Origin: an uncultured Bacteroidales bacterium
GTDB taxonomy: Bacteria; Bacteroidota; Bacteroidia; Bacteroidales; Paludibacteraceae
Reading direction: 5' to 3'
Length of the DNA stretch: 11,482 nt
NCBI GenBank assembly: GCA_900556095.1
Contig: USNU01000020.1
Location: forward strand, 1-11,482
Below, piece by piece: positions 1 to 7,044 of the stretch (position 1 is the stretch's first letter; the number at the start of each line of letters is the position of its first letter). Both the position numbers and the translations under genes were made by a program. The notes under the pieces were generated by a model. The model did not search any database. It was not told where the DNA came from and saw nothing but the letters and a program-made list of their open reading frames with translations.

Positions 1-1
1 C

Positions 2-784
2 CGGCTAGTACACTTCTGCGGCCGCGACTTCGAGTGCGTGGACGAAGGATTCGGCGAGAACCGGGAAGTGGATGTAGTGGTTCGTCCGGAGGACTGGTAT
101 ATAGGTTATGCGGACGAAGGGCAAAGGACAAAGGACGAAGGACAAAAGACCGCTGCGCTGAAAGATTTGGATCCTGTGGCGGCAGCGGATGCGGAGGACT
201 ATACGAGCGACCCTTGGCAGTTGTACGGCGTGGTGCAGAGTTGTATCTTCAAGGGCGTGCACTACGAGATGACGATGCTGACGGACAACGGCTACGAACT
301 GATGATACAGGACTATCACGCTTACGCCCCCGGCCGCAGAGTGGGGTTGGTGGTGAAGCCGGAGGATATACAGGTGATGAAAAAAAGCCATCTATGTAAC
401 AGGTTTGACGGCAAGGTATTGGACGGCAACAAGGTGGAGTTTCTGGATGCGGAATGGGACATCAGCGACCGCACTGCGGAGCGTTTCAGCGTAGGCGAAG
501 AGGTGGACGTGGAAGGGGATTTCGAGCGTGTGAACCTACAAGACGACGAGGAAGACGGTGTACTGCAAGGCGAGGTATATTTTATCCTCTGCAAAGGCGA
601 CCACTATCATCTGCAGGTTCGTACCGACGACGGCGACGACCTATACGTGGACACCAACGATGTATGGGACGACGGCGACCGTGTGGGCGTGAAGATAGCG
701 CCGAGTTATATCCGGCTCTACAAGAAGCAGGCCGAAGGACCAAAGACAAAGGACGAAGGACAGGGGAGCGATGAAAACAAGTAA
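2..784 (+). CDS. potA: Spermidine/putrescine import ATP-binding protein PotA, C-terminal part (5' partial)
   Basis: This is the C-terminal part of the ATPase of a polyamine ABC importer. The frame is open to the left edge, so the GTG at 38 is not the true start and the ATPase domain lies outside the window. The visible part begins inside a TOBE domain: '[13 protein letters not shown]' then 'VVVRPEDW', the usual PotA ending. A further TOBE-like repeat follows ('LYGVV...FKGVHYEM...[11 protein letters not shown]'), then a second set ending 'LQGEV...CKGDHYHL...[16 protein letters not shown]'. The two blocks clearly resemble each other, so the C-terminus is internally duplicated. From memory, Bacteroides PotA proteins are also longer than the E. 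coli one (about 460 versus 378 residues), so this may be normal for the clade. A heptamer-repeat insert interrupts the first loop (108-170) and another makes the C-terminal tail (733-767). It overlaps potB by 14 nt. Confidence 0.9.
   Translation, partial: RLVHFCGRDFECVDEGFGENREVDVVVRPEDWYIGYADEGQRTKDEGQKTAALKDLDPVAAADAEDYTSDPWQLYGVVQSCIFKGVHYEMTMLTDNGYELMIQDYHAYAPGRRVGLVVKPEDIQVMKKSHLCNRFDGKVLDGNKVEFLDAEWDISDRTAERFSVGEEVDVEGDFERVNLQDDEEDGVLQGEVYFILCKGDHYHLQVRTDDGDDLYVDTNDVWDDGDRVGVKIAPSYIRLYKKQAEGPKTKDEGQGSDENK
108..170 (+). repeat. AAGGACA-type heptanucleotide array inside potA (nine heptamers)
   Basis: In the register ending AAGGA the stretch reads as consecutive 7-mers, with CAAAGGA at 122-128 and 129-135, CGAAGGA at 136-142 and CAAAAGA at 143-149. 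It runs on into the core CCGCTGCGCTG (150-160) and AAAGATTTGG (161-170). The first unit is degenerate. Total length is 63 nt, or 21 codons. It encodes a K/D/E/G/Q/R/T-rich peptide ending 'TAALKDLD', placed between the 'RPED' strand and the next TOBE strand, where a loop is expected. By hand count 51 of 63 positions match the array at 4714-4776. Confidence 0.8.
733..767 (+). repeat. AAGGACA-type heptanucleotide array at the 3' end of potA
   Basis: Consecutive heptamers CGAAGGA (733), CCAAAGA (740), CAAAGGA (747) and CGAAGGA (754), with a degenerate fifth unit, encode the last residues of PotA ('[10 protein letters not shown]'). The array stops 3 nt before the potB ATG at 771, so it also forms the potB translation-initiation region. 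All reading frames through it are open. Confidence 0.75.
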
Positions 785-1577
785 ATGGGGACGTATGCTG
801 CAGTCGCGGCGTACGTGGGCGTGGCCTTATGTGCTGTTCCTAATCTGTCTTGTGCTGCTGCCGCTGCTGCTGATCGGCGTATATGCGTTCACCGACCCGC
901 AGGGGCATTTCACGATACAGAATTTTGTAAGTTTCTTCACCAAATCGGAGGCGGTAAACACGTTTATCTACTCGCTGGCTATTGCGTTGATAACGACCAT
1001 TATATGCTTGGTAGTAGGTTATCCGGCAGCGTATATCATGGCGATGCAGTCGTTCCGTACGCCTGCCGTGATGGCGATACTGTTTATCCTACCGATGTGG
1101 ATCAACTTCCTGCTGCGTACGATAGCCACGGTGGAGTTGTTCCATATGTTCGGTTTGCCGTTGGGCGAGGGTGCATTGCTGTTCGGCATGGTATATGATT
1201 TTCTGCCGTTTATGATCTATCCGATCTACAACACGCTTCAGAAGATGGATATGAGTTTAGTGGAGGCGGCGCAAGACCTGGGTGCAAACCGCTTCAAGGT
1301 GTTTACGAAGGTGATATTGCCTCTGTCGATGCCGGGTGTGTATTCGGGTATCATCATGGTGTTTATGCCTACGGTATCGACTTTTGCGATCTCGGAGTTG
1401 CTGACGCACAACAAGATAACGCTTTTCGGCTCACTGATACAGCGCAGTTTCTCGGAGGGTGGTATCACGATGTGGAACTACGGTGCGGCACTGTCGCTCA
1501 TTCTGCTGATAATCATCGGTATGACCTCGTTCTTCGGACAGAAAGACGAGAATAACAGGGAAGGAGGCATAGTATGA
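771..1577 (+). CDS. potB: Spermidine/putrescine ABC transporter permease PotB
   Basis: This is one of the two inner-membrane permeases of the polyamine importer. At 268 residues it is close to the usual PotB length. About six hydrophobic segments are visible, near residues 20-40, 65-90, 98-118, 138-156, 188-212 and 237-255. The cytoplasmic EAA loop that docks onto the ATPase is clear at residues 165-190 ('[20 protein letters not shown]'). The order potA-potB-potC-potD matches the classical operon. The ATG at 771 is preferred: it lies inside potA, giving a 14-nt overlap, and is followed at once by a basic N-terminus and the first membrane segment. The 3' end overlaps potC as ATGA (1574-1577), which suggests translational coupling. 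Assignment to PotB rather than PotC rests on gene order and similarity. Confidence 0.95.
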   Translation: MKTSKWGRMLQSRRTWAWPYVLFLICLVLLPLLLIGVYAFTDPQGHFTIQNFVSFFTKSEAVNTFIYSLAIALITTIICLVVGYPAAYIMAMQSFRTPAVMAILFILPMWINFLLRTIATVELFHMFGLPLGEGALLFGMVYDFLPFMIYPIYNTLQKMDMSLVEAAQDLGANRFKVFTKVILPLSMPGVYSGIIMVFMPTVSTFAISELLTHNKITLFGSLIQRSFSEGGITMWNYGAALSLILLIIIGMTSFFGQKDENNREGGIV

Positions 1578-2431
1578 AAAACGGTTCGATGGTGGAACGC
1601 CGCGGCTTCTGGTCCCGCTTTGCCGGTCAGGCGTATCTATGGCTGATATTGGTGGTGCTGTATGCGCCGATACTCCTTATATTTATATTCTCGTTCACCA
1701 AGAGCAAGGTTTTCGGCAACTGGACGGGCTTTACCTTCGGGCTGTATGAGAACCTGCTGACGGGATATGACTACGTCGATCAGGTGCAGGTGGATCCGAA
1801 CCTGTACCGCGCGATGCTCTACACGGTGATAGTCGCCCTGTCGGCTGCGGTGATGTCGACGCTGCTCGGTACATTGGCGGCGATAGGTATCTACAACATG
1901 CGCCAGCGCGACCGGCGTATCATCACTTTTATGAACTCGATACCGATGATCAACCCCGATATTCTGACAGGTATATCGCTGTTTCTTCTGTTTGTGTTCC
2001 TGGGGATAAGCCGCGGTCTGGCGACGGTAATCATAGCGCATGTGGTGTTCTGTACGCCCTACGTGGTGCTGAGCGTGATGCCGCGACTGACAAAGATGAA
2101 CCCGAACATCTACGAGGCGGCGCTCGACCTGGGTGCCACGCCGCTGCAGGCACTGCGCAAGGTGCTGATGCCGGAACTATGGCCGGGGATGATTTCCGGT
2201 TTTATATTGTCCGTCACGCTGTCGATTGACGACTTCGGCGTAACATTCTTCACGAAAGGCAGCAACGGTCTGGAGACGCTGTCCACCTTTATTTATGCGG
2301 ACGCACGCAAGGGCGGTCTGACTCCCGAGTTGCGTCCTCTATTCAGCCTTATCTTCCTCACCATTCTGGTGCTGCTGTTGATAATCAATCTTCGTACTAA
2401 CAAACAACAAAAATCTATTAAAAAGAAATGA
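1574..2431 (+). CDS. potC: Spermidine/putrescine ABC transporter permease PotC
   Basis: This is the second inner-membrane permease of the polyamine importer (285 residues). Hydrophobic segments are visible near residues 21-41, 82-107, 127-145, 147-168, 203-218 and 256-272. The EAA loop is at residues 181-204 ('EAALDLGATPLQALRKVLMP'), followed by the typical 'SIDDFGVTFF'. The N-terminal stretch 'LWLILVVLYAPILLIFIFSF' is typical of PotC and YdcV-like permeases. The C-terminus is short, cytoplasmic and lysine-rich ('SIKKK'). The gene overlaps potB and potD by 4 nt each (ATGA at both junctions), so all four genes should be translated from one message. No heptamer repeats were seen in it. Confidence 0.95.
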   Translation: MKNGSMVERRGFWSRFAGQAYLWLILVVLYAPILLIFIFSFTKSKVFGNWTGFTFGLYENLLTGYDYVDQVQVDPNLYRAMLYTVIVALSAAVMSTLLGTLAAIGIYNMRQRDRRIITFMNSIPMINPDILTGISLFLLFVFLGISRGLATVIIAHVVFCTPYVVLSVMPRLTKMNPNIYEAALDLGATPLQALRKVLMPELWPGMISGFILSVTLSIDDFGVTFFTKGSNGLETLSTFIYADARKGGLTPELRPLFSLIFLTILVLLLIINLRTNKQQKSIKKK

Positions 2432-3768
2432 AACGTCCCTTTTTTGCTTTGGTGCTGATGGCAGCACTGACTTTTGCAGGTATAACCCTTCCGGCTGCCT
2501 CTCAGGCTGCCGACCGTGCGCACACGCTGAAGGTGTATAACTGGGCAGACTATATCGACATGGATAATGTACTCAACACGTTCCCTGCGTGGTACAAGGC
2601 GCAGACGGGCGAGGACGTAACCATACAATATTCGACTTTCGACATCAATGAGTCGATGCTCACCCAGATAGAGGTGGGACATGAGGACTATGATGTGATT
2701 TGCCCGAGCGAGTATATCATTGAGCGTATGCTGCGCAACAACCTTCTGCTGAAGATAAACAAGGACTTCGGCGAGACCCCCGACTACACCACCTATGTGG
2801 CTCCGTTTGCGCTGGAGAAATTCCAAGAGATGGCCCTCGACAGCAGTGTGAATGTGGCAGACTATACGGTTGGCTATATGTGGGGTACGACGGGTATTCT
2901 GTACAATCCGGCTCACGTGGACGCCGCCGACCTGAAGTCGTGGTCGTTTCTGACCAATCCGAAGTTTGCGGGCAAGATCTTTATGAAAGACGCTTTCCGC
3001 GACATCTATTCGTGCGTGGTGCTGTATGCATACAAAGATGAGATTGCGCGCGGCGAGGTAACCCGCGCTGACCTGGTGGCACACATCACTCCGGAGCGTA
3101 TCCAGCGTGTAGAGGACACGCTGAAGGTAGCGAAGGGCAATATTGCCGGCTGGGAAGTGGATTTCGGCAAGGAGGAGATGTGCAAAGGCAACTCGTGGAT
3201 GGATGTGGCATGGTCGGGCGACGCTCAATGGGCTATCGATGAGGCTGCAGAGGGCGTGGAACTGGACTATATCGTACCGGAAGAGGGTTCGAATGTATGG
3301 TTCGACGGCTGGTGTATCCCCAAATATGCCGTGAACACCAAGGCTGCCAGTTACTTTATCAACTATCTGTGTATGCCGGAGAATGCTATTCTGAATATGG
3401 AGGAGATCGGTTATGTGAGTGTAATCGCATCGCCCGAGATACTGGAATGGGCCGACGATGCAGCCGAGAACGAGGATACGGTGGACCTGAGTTATTTCTT
3501 CGGCGAGGACGCTACGGCGGGACACGCCAACCAAGTGTTCTACCCGGACAGAAGTCTGATTGAGCGTTGCGCACTGATGCACGATTGCGGCGACCAAACC
3601 AAGGATATGCTGGAGATGTGGAACCGCGTGAAAGGCGACAACCTGTCGAGCGGAATGGTAATTTTCTTGGCAGTTGTGCTGGTTTTGGTTGTCGGTGGTA
3701 TCATTTTTGCTGCTGTCAATAGGAACAAGAAGAAAGCCCAACAGCGCGGACGAAAGACGAGGAGATAA
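2428..3768 (+). CDS. potD: Polyamine-binding periplasmic protein PotD with C-terminal membrane anchor
   Basis: This is the substrate-binding protein of the importer (446 residues; E. coli PotD is about 350). Residues 1-27 are a type I signal peptide (cleavage likely after 'ASQA', residues 24-27). No lipobox cysteine is present. Family landmarks are 'KVYNWADYID' (35-44), 'WGTTGILYNP' (152-161), 'DAFRDIY' (188-194), 'AWSGDAQWA' (261-269) and 'VWFDGWCIP' (290-298). The aromatic and acidic residues of the NW, WSG and WFDGW motifs correspond to polyamine-contacting positions in PotD. Unusually, the protein ends in a hydrophobic helix (about 410-430) and a strongly basic tail (431-446). This predicts a periplasmic domain tethered to the inner membrane at its C-terminus. 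The last codons and stop lie inside a degenerate heptamer array (3747-3774). Putrescine versus spermidine specificity cannot be told. Confidence 0.93.
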   Translation: MKRPFFALVLMAALTFAGITLPAASQAADRAHTLKVYNWADYIDMDNVLNTFPAWYKAQTGEDVTIQYSTFDINESMLTQIEVGHEDYDVICPSEYIIERMLRNNLLLKINKDFGETPDYTTYVAPFALEKFQEMALDSSVNVADYTVGYMWGTTGILYNPAHVDAADLKSWSFLTNPKFAGKIFMKDAFRDIYSCVVLYAYKDEIARGEVTRADLVAHITPERIQRVEDTLKVAKGNIAGWEVDFGKEEMCKGNSWMDVAWSGDAQWAIDEAAEGVELDYIVPEEGSNVWFDGWCIPKYAVNTKAASYFINYLCMPENAILNMEEIGYVSVIASPEILEWADDAAENEDTVDLSYFFGEDATAGHANQVFYPDRSLIERCALMHDCGDQTKDMLEMWNRVKGDNLSSGMVIFLAVVLVLVVGGIIFAAVNRNKKKAQQRGRKTRR

Positions 3769-3774
3769 AAGACC
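3747..3774 (+). repeat. Degenerate AAGGACA-type heptamer array spanning the potD stop codon
   Basis: CGGACGA (3747), AAGACGA (3754), GGAGATA (3761) and AAAGACC (3768) keep the 7-nt register and resemble the potA array, which also starts with CGGACGA and ends in AAAGACC plus GC. Here it is read in a different frame, giving the basic PotD tail 'RGRKTRR' and its TAA stop. It passes directly into the GTTGGAC-type cluster. Confidence 0.55.
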
Positions 3775-3877
3775 GCCTGCAGCTGTTGGAGGTTGGACCG
3801 CTTGCGCTGTTGGATGTTGGACCGCTGCGCTGTTGGACCGCTTGCGCTGTTAGATGTTGGGCTGCGGCTGTTGGAAA
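3771..3877 (+). repeat. GTTGGAC-type repeat cluster with CCGCT(T)GCGCTG cores
   Basis: About five imperfect copies of a 20-24-nt unit alternate a heptamer (GTTGGAC, GTTGGAT, GTTAGAT or GTTGGGC) with a core CGCTTGCGCT or CGCTGCGCT. Clear cores are at 3799-3808, 3824-3831 and 3840-3849. GACCGCTGCGCTG at 3820-3832 is identical to 148-160 inside potA, and the related GACCGCTTCGCTG is at 4754-4766 inside the TPR gene. It lies in the intergenic region after potD. It shows no convincing gene; a short open frame across it only reads the repeats. Confidence 0.75.
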
Positions 3878-3886
3878 AAGATGATG

Positions 3887-3934
3887 ATGTACCACTCCTT
3901 GCACCCCGATTGGGGTGCAAGGAGTATGGTGCAT
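3887..3934. repeat. Perfect 14-bp inverted repeat, strong hairpin (candidate terminator or RNA structure)
   Basis: ACTCCTTGCACCCC (3894-3907) is exactly complementary to GGGGTGCAAGGAGT (3912-3925) across a GATT loop. Seven further pairs (3887-3893 with 3928-3934, one G-U) extend it past a 2-nt bulge. It lies 118 nt after the potD stop and could end the pot message. No T-run follows, so a classical intrinsic terminator is not shown; it could also be a small mobile-repeat remnant or an mRNA-stabilising hairpin. Confidence 0.7.
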
Positions 3935-3965
3935 ATATAGATTTAGGAGTTGATACGGGATGTCT

Positions 3966-3998
3966 ATCCCTTGCTCATCCCTTGCGTATCCCTTGCTA
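3966..3998 (+). repeat. Three 11-nt direct repeats (ATCCCTTGC plus 2 nt) upstream of the TPR gene
   Basis: ATCCCTTGC occurs at 3966-3974, 3977-3985 and 3988-3996, an exact 11-nt period, ending 55 nt before the TPR start codon. ACGGGAT occurs on both sides (3955-3961 and 4005-4011), and its GGGAT is complementary to the ATCCC of each repeat, so alternative stems are possible. The spacing is about one helical turn, which would suit a regulator binding one face of the DNA. No promoter consensus is visible beside it, so this role is inference. Confidence 0.6.
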
Positions 3999-4052
3999 AA
4001 TCGAACGGGATAAAACCGATATAGGTTAGTATAAGAAAAGAACAAGACTGAT

Positions 4053-7043
4053 ATGAAGCGAAAGAACCGATTCTTGGTAGTACTTGCCCTATTGCTATGG
4101 GGCATGGCAGGCTATGCGCAACCATCACAGATGGAAACCGACTATAACCGTATTGCAGAACGCTTTGAGTCACGAGACAAGACGCTGCAGAAGGACCTGA
4201 AAACCTATCTGCAAAAGTATCCGTACACCACGTACGAGGACGAGATACACTTTATGTCGGGTGTGCTGCAAGCCGAGAAAGCCAAATGGAAACAGGCAAG
4301 CAAAGAGTTGGAACAGGTGGAGTATAAGGCGCTGACCCGCCCGCACCAGGCAGATTATCAGTTCTATCGCGGCTACTGCTACCTGATGCTGCAGCAATAC
4401 TCGCGTGCGGCGGTCTATTTCGCGCAACTGAAAAAGACAGCGAACCCCTATACCACCAAGGCTACATACTACTACGCCTATACGCAGTACAAACAGCAGA
4501 ACTACGACAAGGCACTGCCCGTGCTGCTGTCGATAGAGGATATGGGCGAATATGAGAAGACCGTACCTTATTATATCGTGCAGATCTACTATGCACAGCA
4601 GGAATATACCGAGGTGGAGCCGCGTGCGGAGGCACTGCTGGCAGCCCAACCGGGCAATGAGAACAATGCGGAACTGCATCGTATGCTGGGCGAGATGTAT
4701 TACCTGAAAGGGAGTAAGGACAAAGGAATAAGGACAAAGGAGGAAGGACAAAGGACCGCTTCGCTGAAGGACTTGGAAAAAGCGGTGGAGCACCTGCAGG
4801 CATACGAGAAGCAGGTGCGCTCGACTGATGTGCCGTTAGTGCGCAACGACCTCTATCTATTGGGAATGGCGGAGTATCAACTTGGCGCATACAAGGAGGC
4901 GGTCGGTTACCTGAAGCAGGTGAAACAGGAGAACGACACGATCTCGGAGAGCGTGTGCCTGACGCTGGGAAACGCGTATATCCGACTCGGTCAGCCCGAG
5001 CAGGCGAAACTATCGTATCAGGCCGCTGCCGCCTATCGGTTGACGCCCATAGTGCGCGAGGAAGCACTCTACAACTATACGCTCTGTACTTATAACTCGT
5101 CCACTGCTCTCGGGGAGAGCGTGCGTGCGTTTACCGACTTTCTGAACGAGTTTCCGGACAGCAAATACGAGAACGAGATCTATGCGCTGTTGAGCGATGC
5201 GTTTGTGCGGTCGCGCAACTATGCTTCGGCGTTGTCGGTATTAGATTCGATAGACCATCCGACGGTCAAGATGCTGCAAACCAAGCAATATCTGCGCTAT
5301 CAGTTGGGCGTGGACGCTTTCTTGCAAAACAAGATGGATCAGGCACGCGTGCGCATGACGGAGGTAATCGACCATACAAGCGAGTCGGCGCAATACACGA
5401 CCGAGGCGTACTATTGGCGTGCGGAGGCAAATTACCGGTTGCGCGACTATACAGCCTGCATCAGCGACCTGAACAAGTATATGGCGCAGAGCGATGTACG
5501 GCGGTCGAGCAACTACCTGCAGGTCAACTACCTGAGCGGCTATGCCTATTTTGCACAAAAAGACTATCCGAAAGCGCAGACGCAGTTTTTGCGCTATATA
5601 GACAATGCCGATGCGAACGATCCGACCTACGCCGATGCGCTCAACCGTATAGGCGACTGCTATTTCAATGCGCGCAACTTCCCGTCAGCCATTGCCTACT
5701 ACGGTCAGGTGGTGGACAAGAACGGCACGGGGGCGGATTATGCCACGTTCCAACGCGGATATGCACAAGGTTTGCAACACAAATACCAGGAGAAGATAAA
5801 TACGATGCGCACGCTGGTATCGCGCTATCCGAAGTCGGACTATGCGGACGACGGTCTCTACGAGACGGCGCGTGCGCAACTGCAGTTGGACGACGAGCGT
5901 GCGGCGATAGCCTCGTACGAACAACTGCTCCAGACCTACCCGAACAGCAACCTCGCCCGCAAGGCGTCGCTGGAGCGGGCCATGCTCTACCGCAACCTGC
6001 ACGAGGACACCAAAGCCATTGCCGCCTACAAGCATACGATAGAGACCTATCCCGCTTGCGAAGAGGCCTATACGGCGTTGGACGGTCTGGAGGCACTCTA
6101 TGTGGAGAACGGAAATATCAACGAGTATCTGGCTTATACCAAGCAACTCGGGCGCATGAACATGCAGGTTACCACCCAGGACGACTCGCTTAGTTTCGCC
6201 TCCGCGGAACTGCAATACATGCAGGGCAACTACCAGCGTGCGGCGTCGGCGTTGGCAGTCTATCTCGGCAAGTACTGCCCGGGCAGCCGCTACTGCACGA
6301 CGGCACAATACTATATAGCCGATTCCTATTACCGCCTGGGCAAGAAGCCCGATGCCCTGCGCGAATACAAGGCGCTGACCGACATCACAGGCAACCCGTA
6401 TATGGAGGAGGGCTGTATGCGTGTGGCGGAACTGAGTTATGATGCACAGGATTACCGCACCTCGCTCGACTATTTCTACCGAATGCTCTCGCAGGCATCC
6501 GACCGCGAAAAGATCAATATCGCCCGTTTGGGTATCTTGCGTTGCAGTTACTACATAGGCAACCACCAGTCAACGATTGACATTGCCACCCAGATACTCG
6601 CCGACGAACCCGTGGCGGACGATGTACGCAAGGAGGCGCTGTATAATCGCGCAAAGGCATACATTGCCATGTTGCAATACGAACAGGCCATCAGCGACCT
6701 GACCCCGCTGGCAAAAGAGGTGCGCACCGCTATAGGCGCGGAATCCAAATACTTGGTTGCCGATTGCCAGTATCGTCTCGGTCACCTCGACCAGGCAGAG
6801 GCGGAGGTGATGTCGTTTGCAGGGATGAACACCCAGCAACAATACTGGTTGGCACGCGCATTGGTGCTGCTATCGGACATCAATATGCGTCGCGGCGATG
6901 ATTTCCAAGCCCGCCAATATCTGCTTACCCTGCAAGCAAACTACCATGGACAGGATGACATTGCCACGATGGTGAGCGAGCGTATTGCCGCCCTCGACGA
7001 GAAAGAAAGAGAACAAGTAGTAGAACCCGAAAGCGAAGACTGA
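4053..7043 (+). CDS. Large secreted tetratricopeptide-repeat (TPR) protein, function unknown
   Basis: This protein has 996 residues. Residues 1-22 are a signal peptide with basic start, hydrophobic core and 'GYA' before the cut, so it should be periplasmic. Nearly all of the rest is TPR/Sel1-like helical pairs, recognisable by repeated alternation such as 'ADYQFYRGYCYLMLQQYSRAAVYF', 'TYADALNRIGDCYFNARNFPSAIAYY' and 'TAQYYIADSYYRLGKKPDALREY'. The C-terminus is acidic ('VEPESED'). TPR solenoids usually bind partner proteins; no enzymatic motif is seen. Homologous genes of about 1000 residues next to a barrel gene are, from memory, common in Bacteroidales. It is followed after 1 nt by the outer-membrane protein, so a joint role is likely. 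A 21-codon heptamer-repeat insert (residues about 221-241) splits one TPR between helix A ('MLGEMYYLKG') and helix B ('LEKAVEHLQAYEK'). No clear TAnnTTTG promoter is seen upstream. Confidence 0.88.
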   Translation: MKRKNRFLVVLALLLWGMAGYAQPSQMETDYNRIAERFESRDKTLQKDLKTYLQKYPYTTYEDEIHFMSGVLQAEKAKWKQASKELEQVEYKALTRPHQADYQFYRGYCYLMLQQYSRAAVYFAQLKKTANPYTTKATYYYAYTQYKQQNYDKALPVLLSIEDMGEYEKTVPYYIVQIYYAQQEYTEVEPRAEALLAAQPGNENNAELHRMLGEMYYLKGSKDKGIRTKEEGQRTASLKDLEKAVEHLQAYEKQVRSTDVPLVRNDLYLLGMAEYQLGAYKEAVGYLKQVKQENDTISESVCLTLGNAYIRLGQPEQAKLSYQAAAAYRLTPIVREEALYNYTLCTYNSSTALGESVRAFTDFLNEFPDSKYENEIYALLSDAFVRSRNYASALSVLDSIDHPTVKMLQTKQYLRYQLGVDAFLQNKMDQARVRMTEVIDHTSESAQYTTEAYYWRAEANYRLRDYTACISDLNKYMAQSDVRRSSNYLQVNYLSGYAYFAQKDYPKAQTQFLRYIDNADANDPTYADALNRIGDCYFNARNFPSAIAYYGQVVDKNGTGADYATFQRGYAQGLQHKYQEKINTMRTLVSRYPKSDYADDGLYETARAQLQLDDERAAIASYEQLLQTYPNSNLARKASLERAMLYRNLHEDTKAIAAYKHTIETYPACEEAYTALDGLEALYVENGNINEYLAYTKQLGRMNMQVTTQDDSLSFASAELQYMQGNYQRAASALAVYLGKYCPGSRYCTTAQYYIADSYYRLGKKPDALREYKALTDITGNPYMEEGCMRVAELSYDAQDYRTSLDYFYRMLSQASDREKINIARLGILRCSYYIGNHQSTIDIATQILADEPVADDVRKEALYNRAKAYIAMLQYEQAISDLTPLAKEVRTAIGAESKYLVADCQYRLGHLDQAEAEVMSFAGMNTQQQYWLARALVLLSDINMRRGDDFQARQYLLTLQANYHGQDDIATMVSERIAALDEKEREQVVEPESED
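4714..4776 (+). repeat. AAGGACA-type heptanucleotide array inside the TPR gene (nine heptamers)
   Basis: Six clean heptamers of form NNAAGGA (4714-4755: GTAAGGA, CAAAGGA, ATAAGGA, CAAAGGA, GGAAGGA, CAAAGGA) are followed by CCGCTTC, GCTGAAG and GACTTGG in the same register. The total is 63 nt, so the frame is kept. Positions 4754-4777 match 148-171 in potA at 21 of 24 bases, and both arrays start at the second base of a codon, so they encode related peptides ('EGQRTASLKDL' here, '[11 protein letters not shown]' in PotA). Confidence 0.85.
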
Positions 7044-7044
7044 T

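Noticed and set aside
34..399. Alternative frame through the start of the window, and the GTG at 38 as potA start
   Set aside because: The potA frame is open to the edge and encodes recognisable TOBE sequence before position 38; the other frame is an arginine/glycine-rich shadow.
2293..3741. Long minus-strand open frame (482 codons) opposite potC/potD
   Set aside because: It is antisense to clear potC/potD coding sequence, its product is His/Arg/Val-rich with no recognisable domain, and such mirror frames arise from the codon use of the plus-strand genes.
3938..3945. TAGATTTA as a -7 box for the TPR gene
   Set aside because: It misses the final G of TAnnTTTG and has no TTTG at 19-21 nt upstream.
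3771..3998. CRISPR-like array
   Set aside because: The repeats are short, imperfect and directly abutting, with no uniform unique spacers and no cas genes nearby.
3793..3999. Small plus-strand frame across the intergenic repeats (68 codons)
   Set aside because: Its N-terminal half is just translation of the GTTGGAC repeats, then it crosses the hairpin; stop-free repeats make open frames without coding meaning.
5685..6566. Minus-strand open frame (293 codons) opposite the TPR gene
   Set aside because: It lies wholly within a well-supported TPR coding region and has no signal peptide or family motif.
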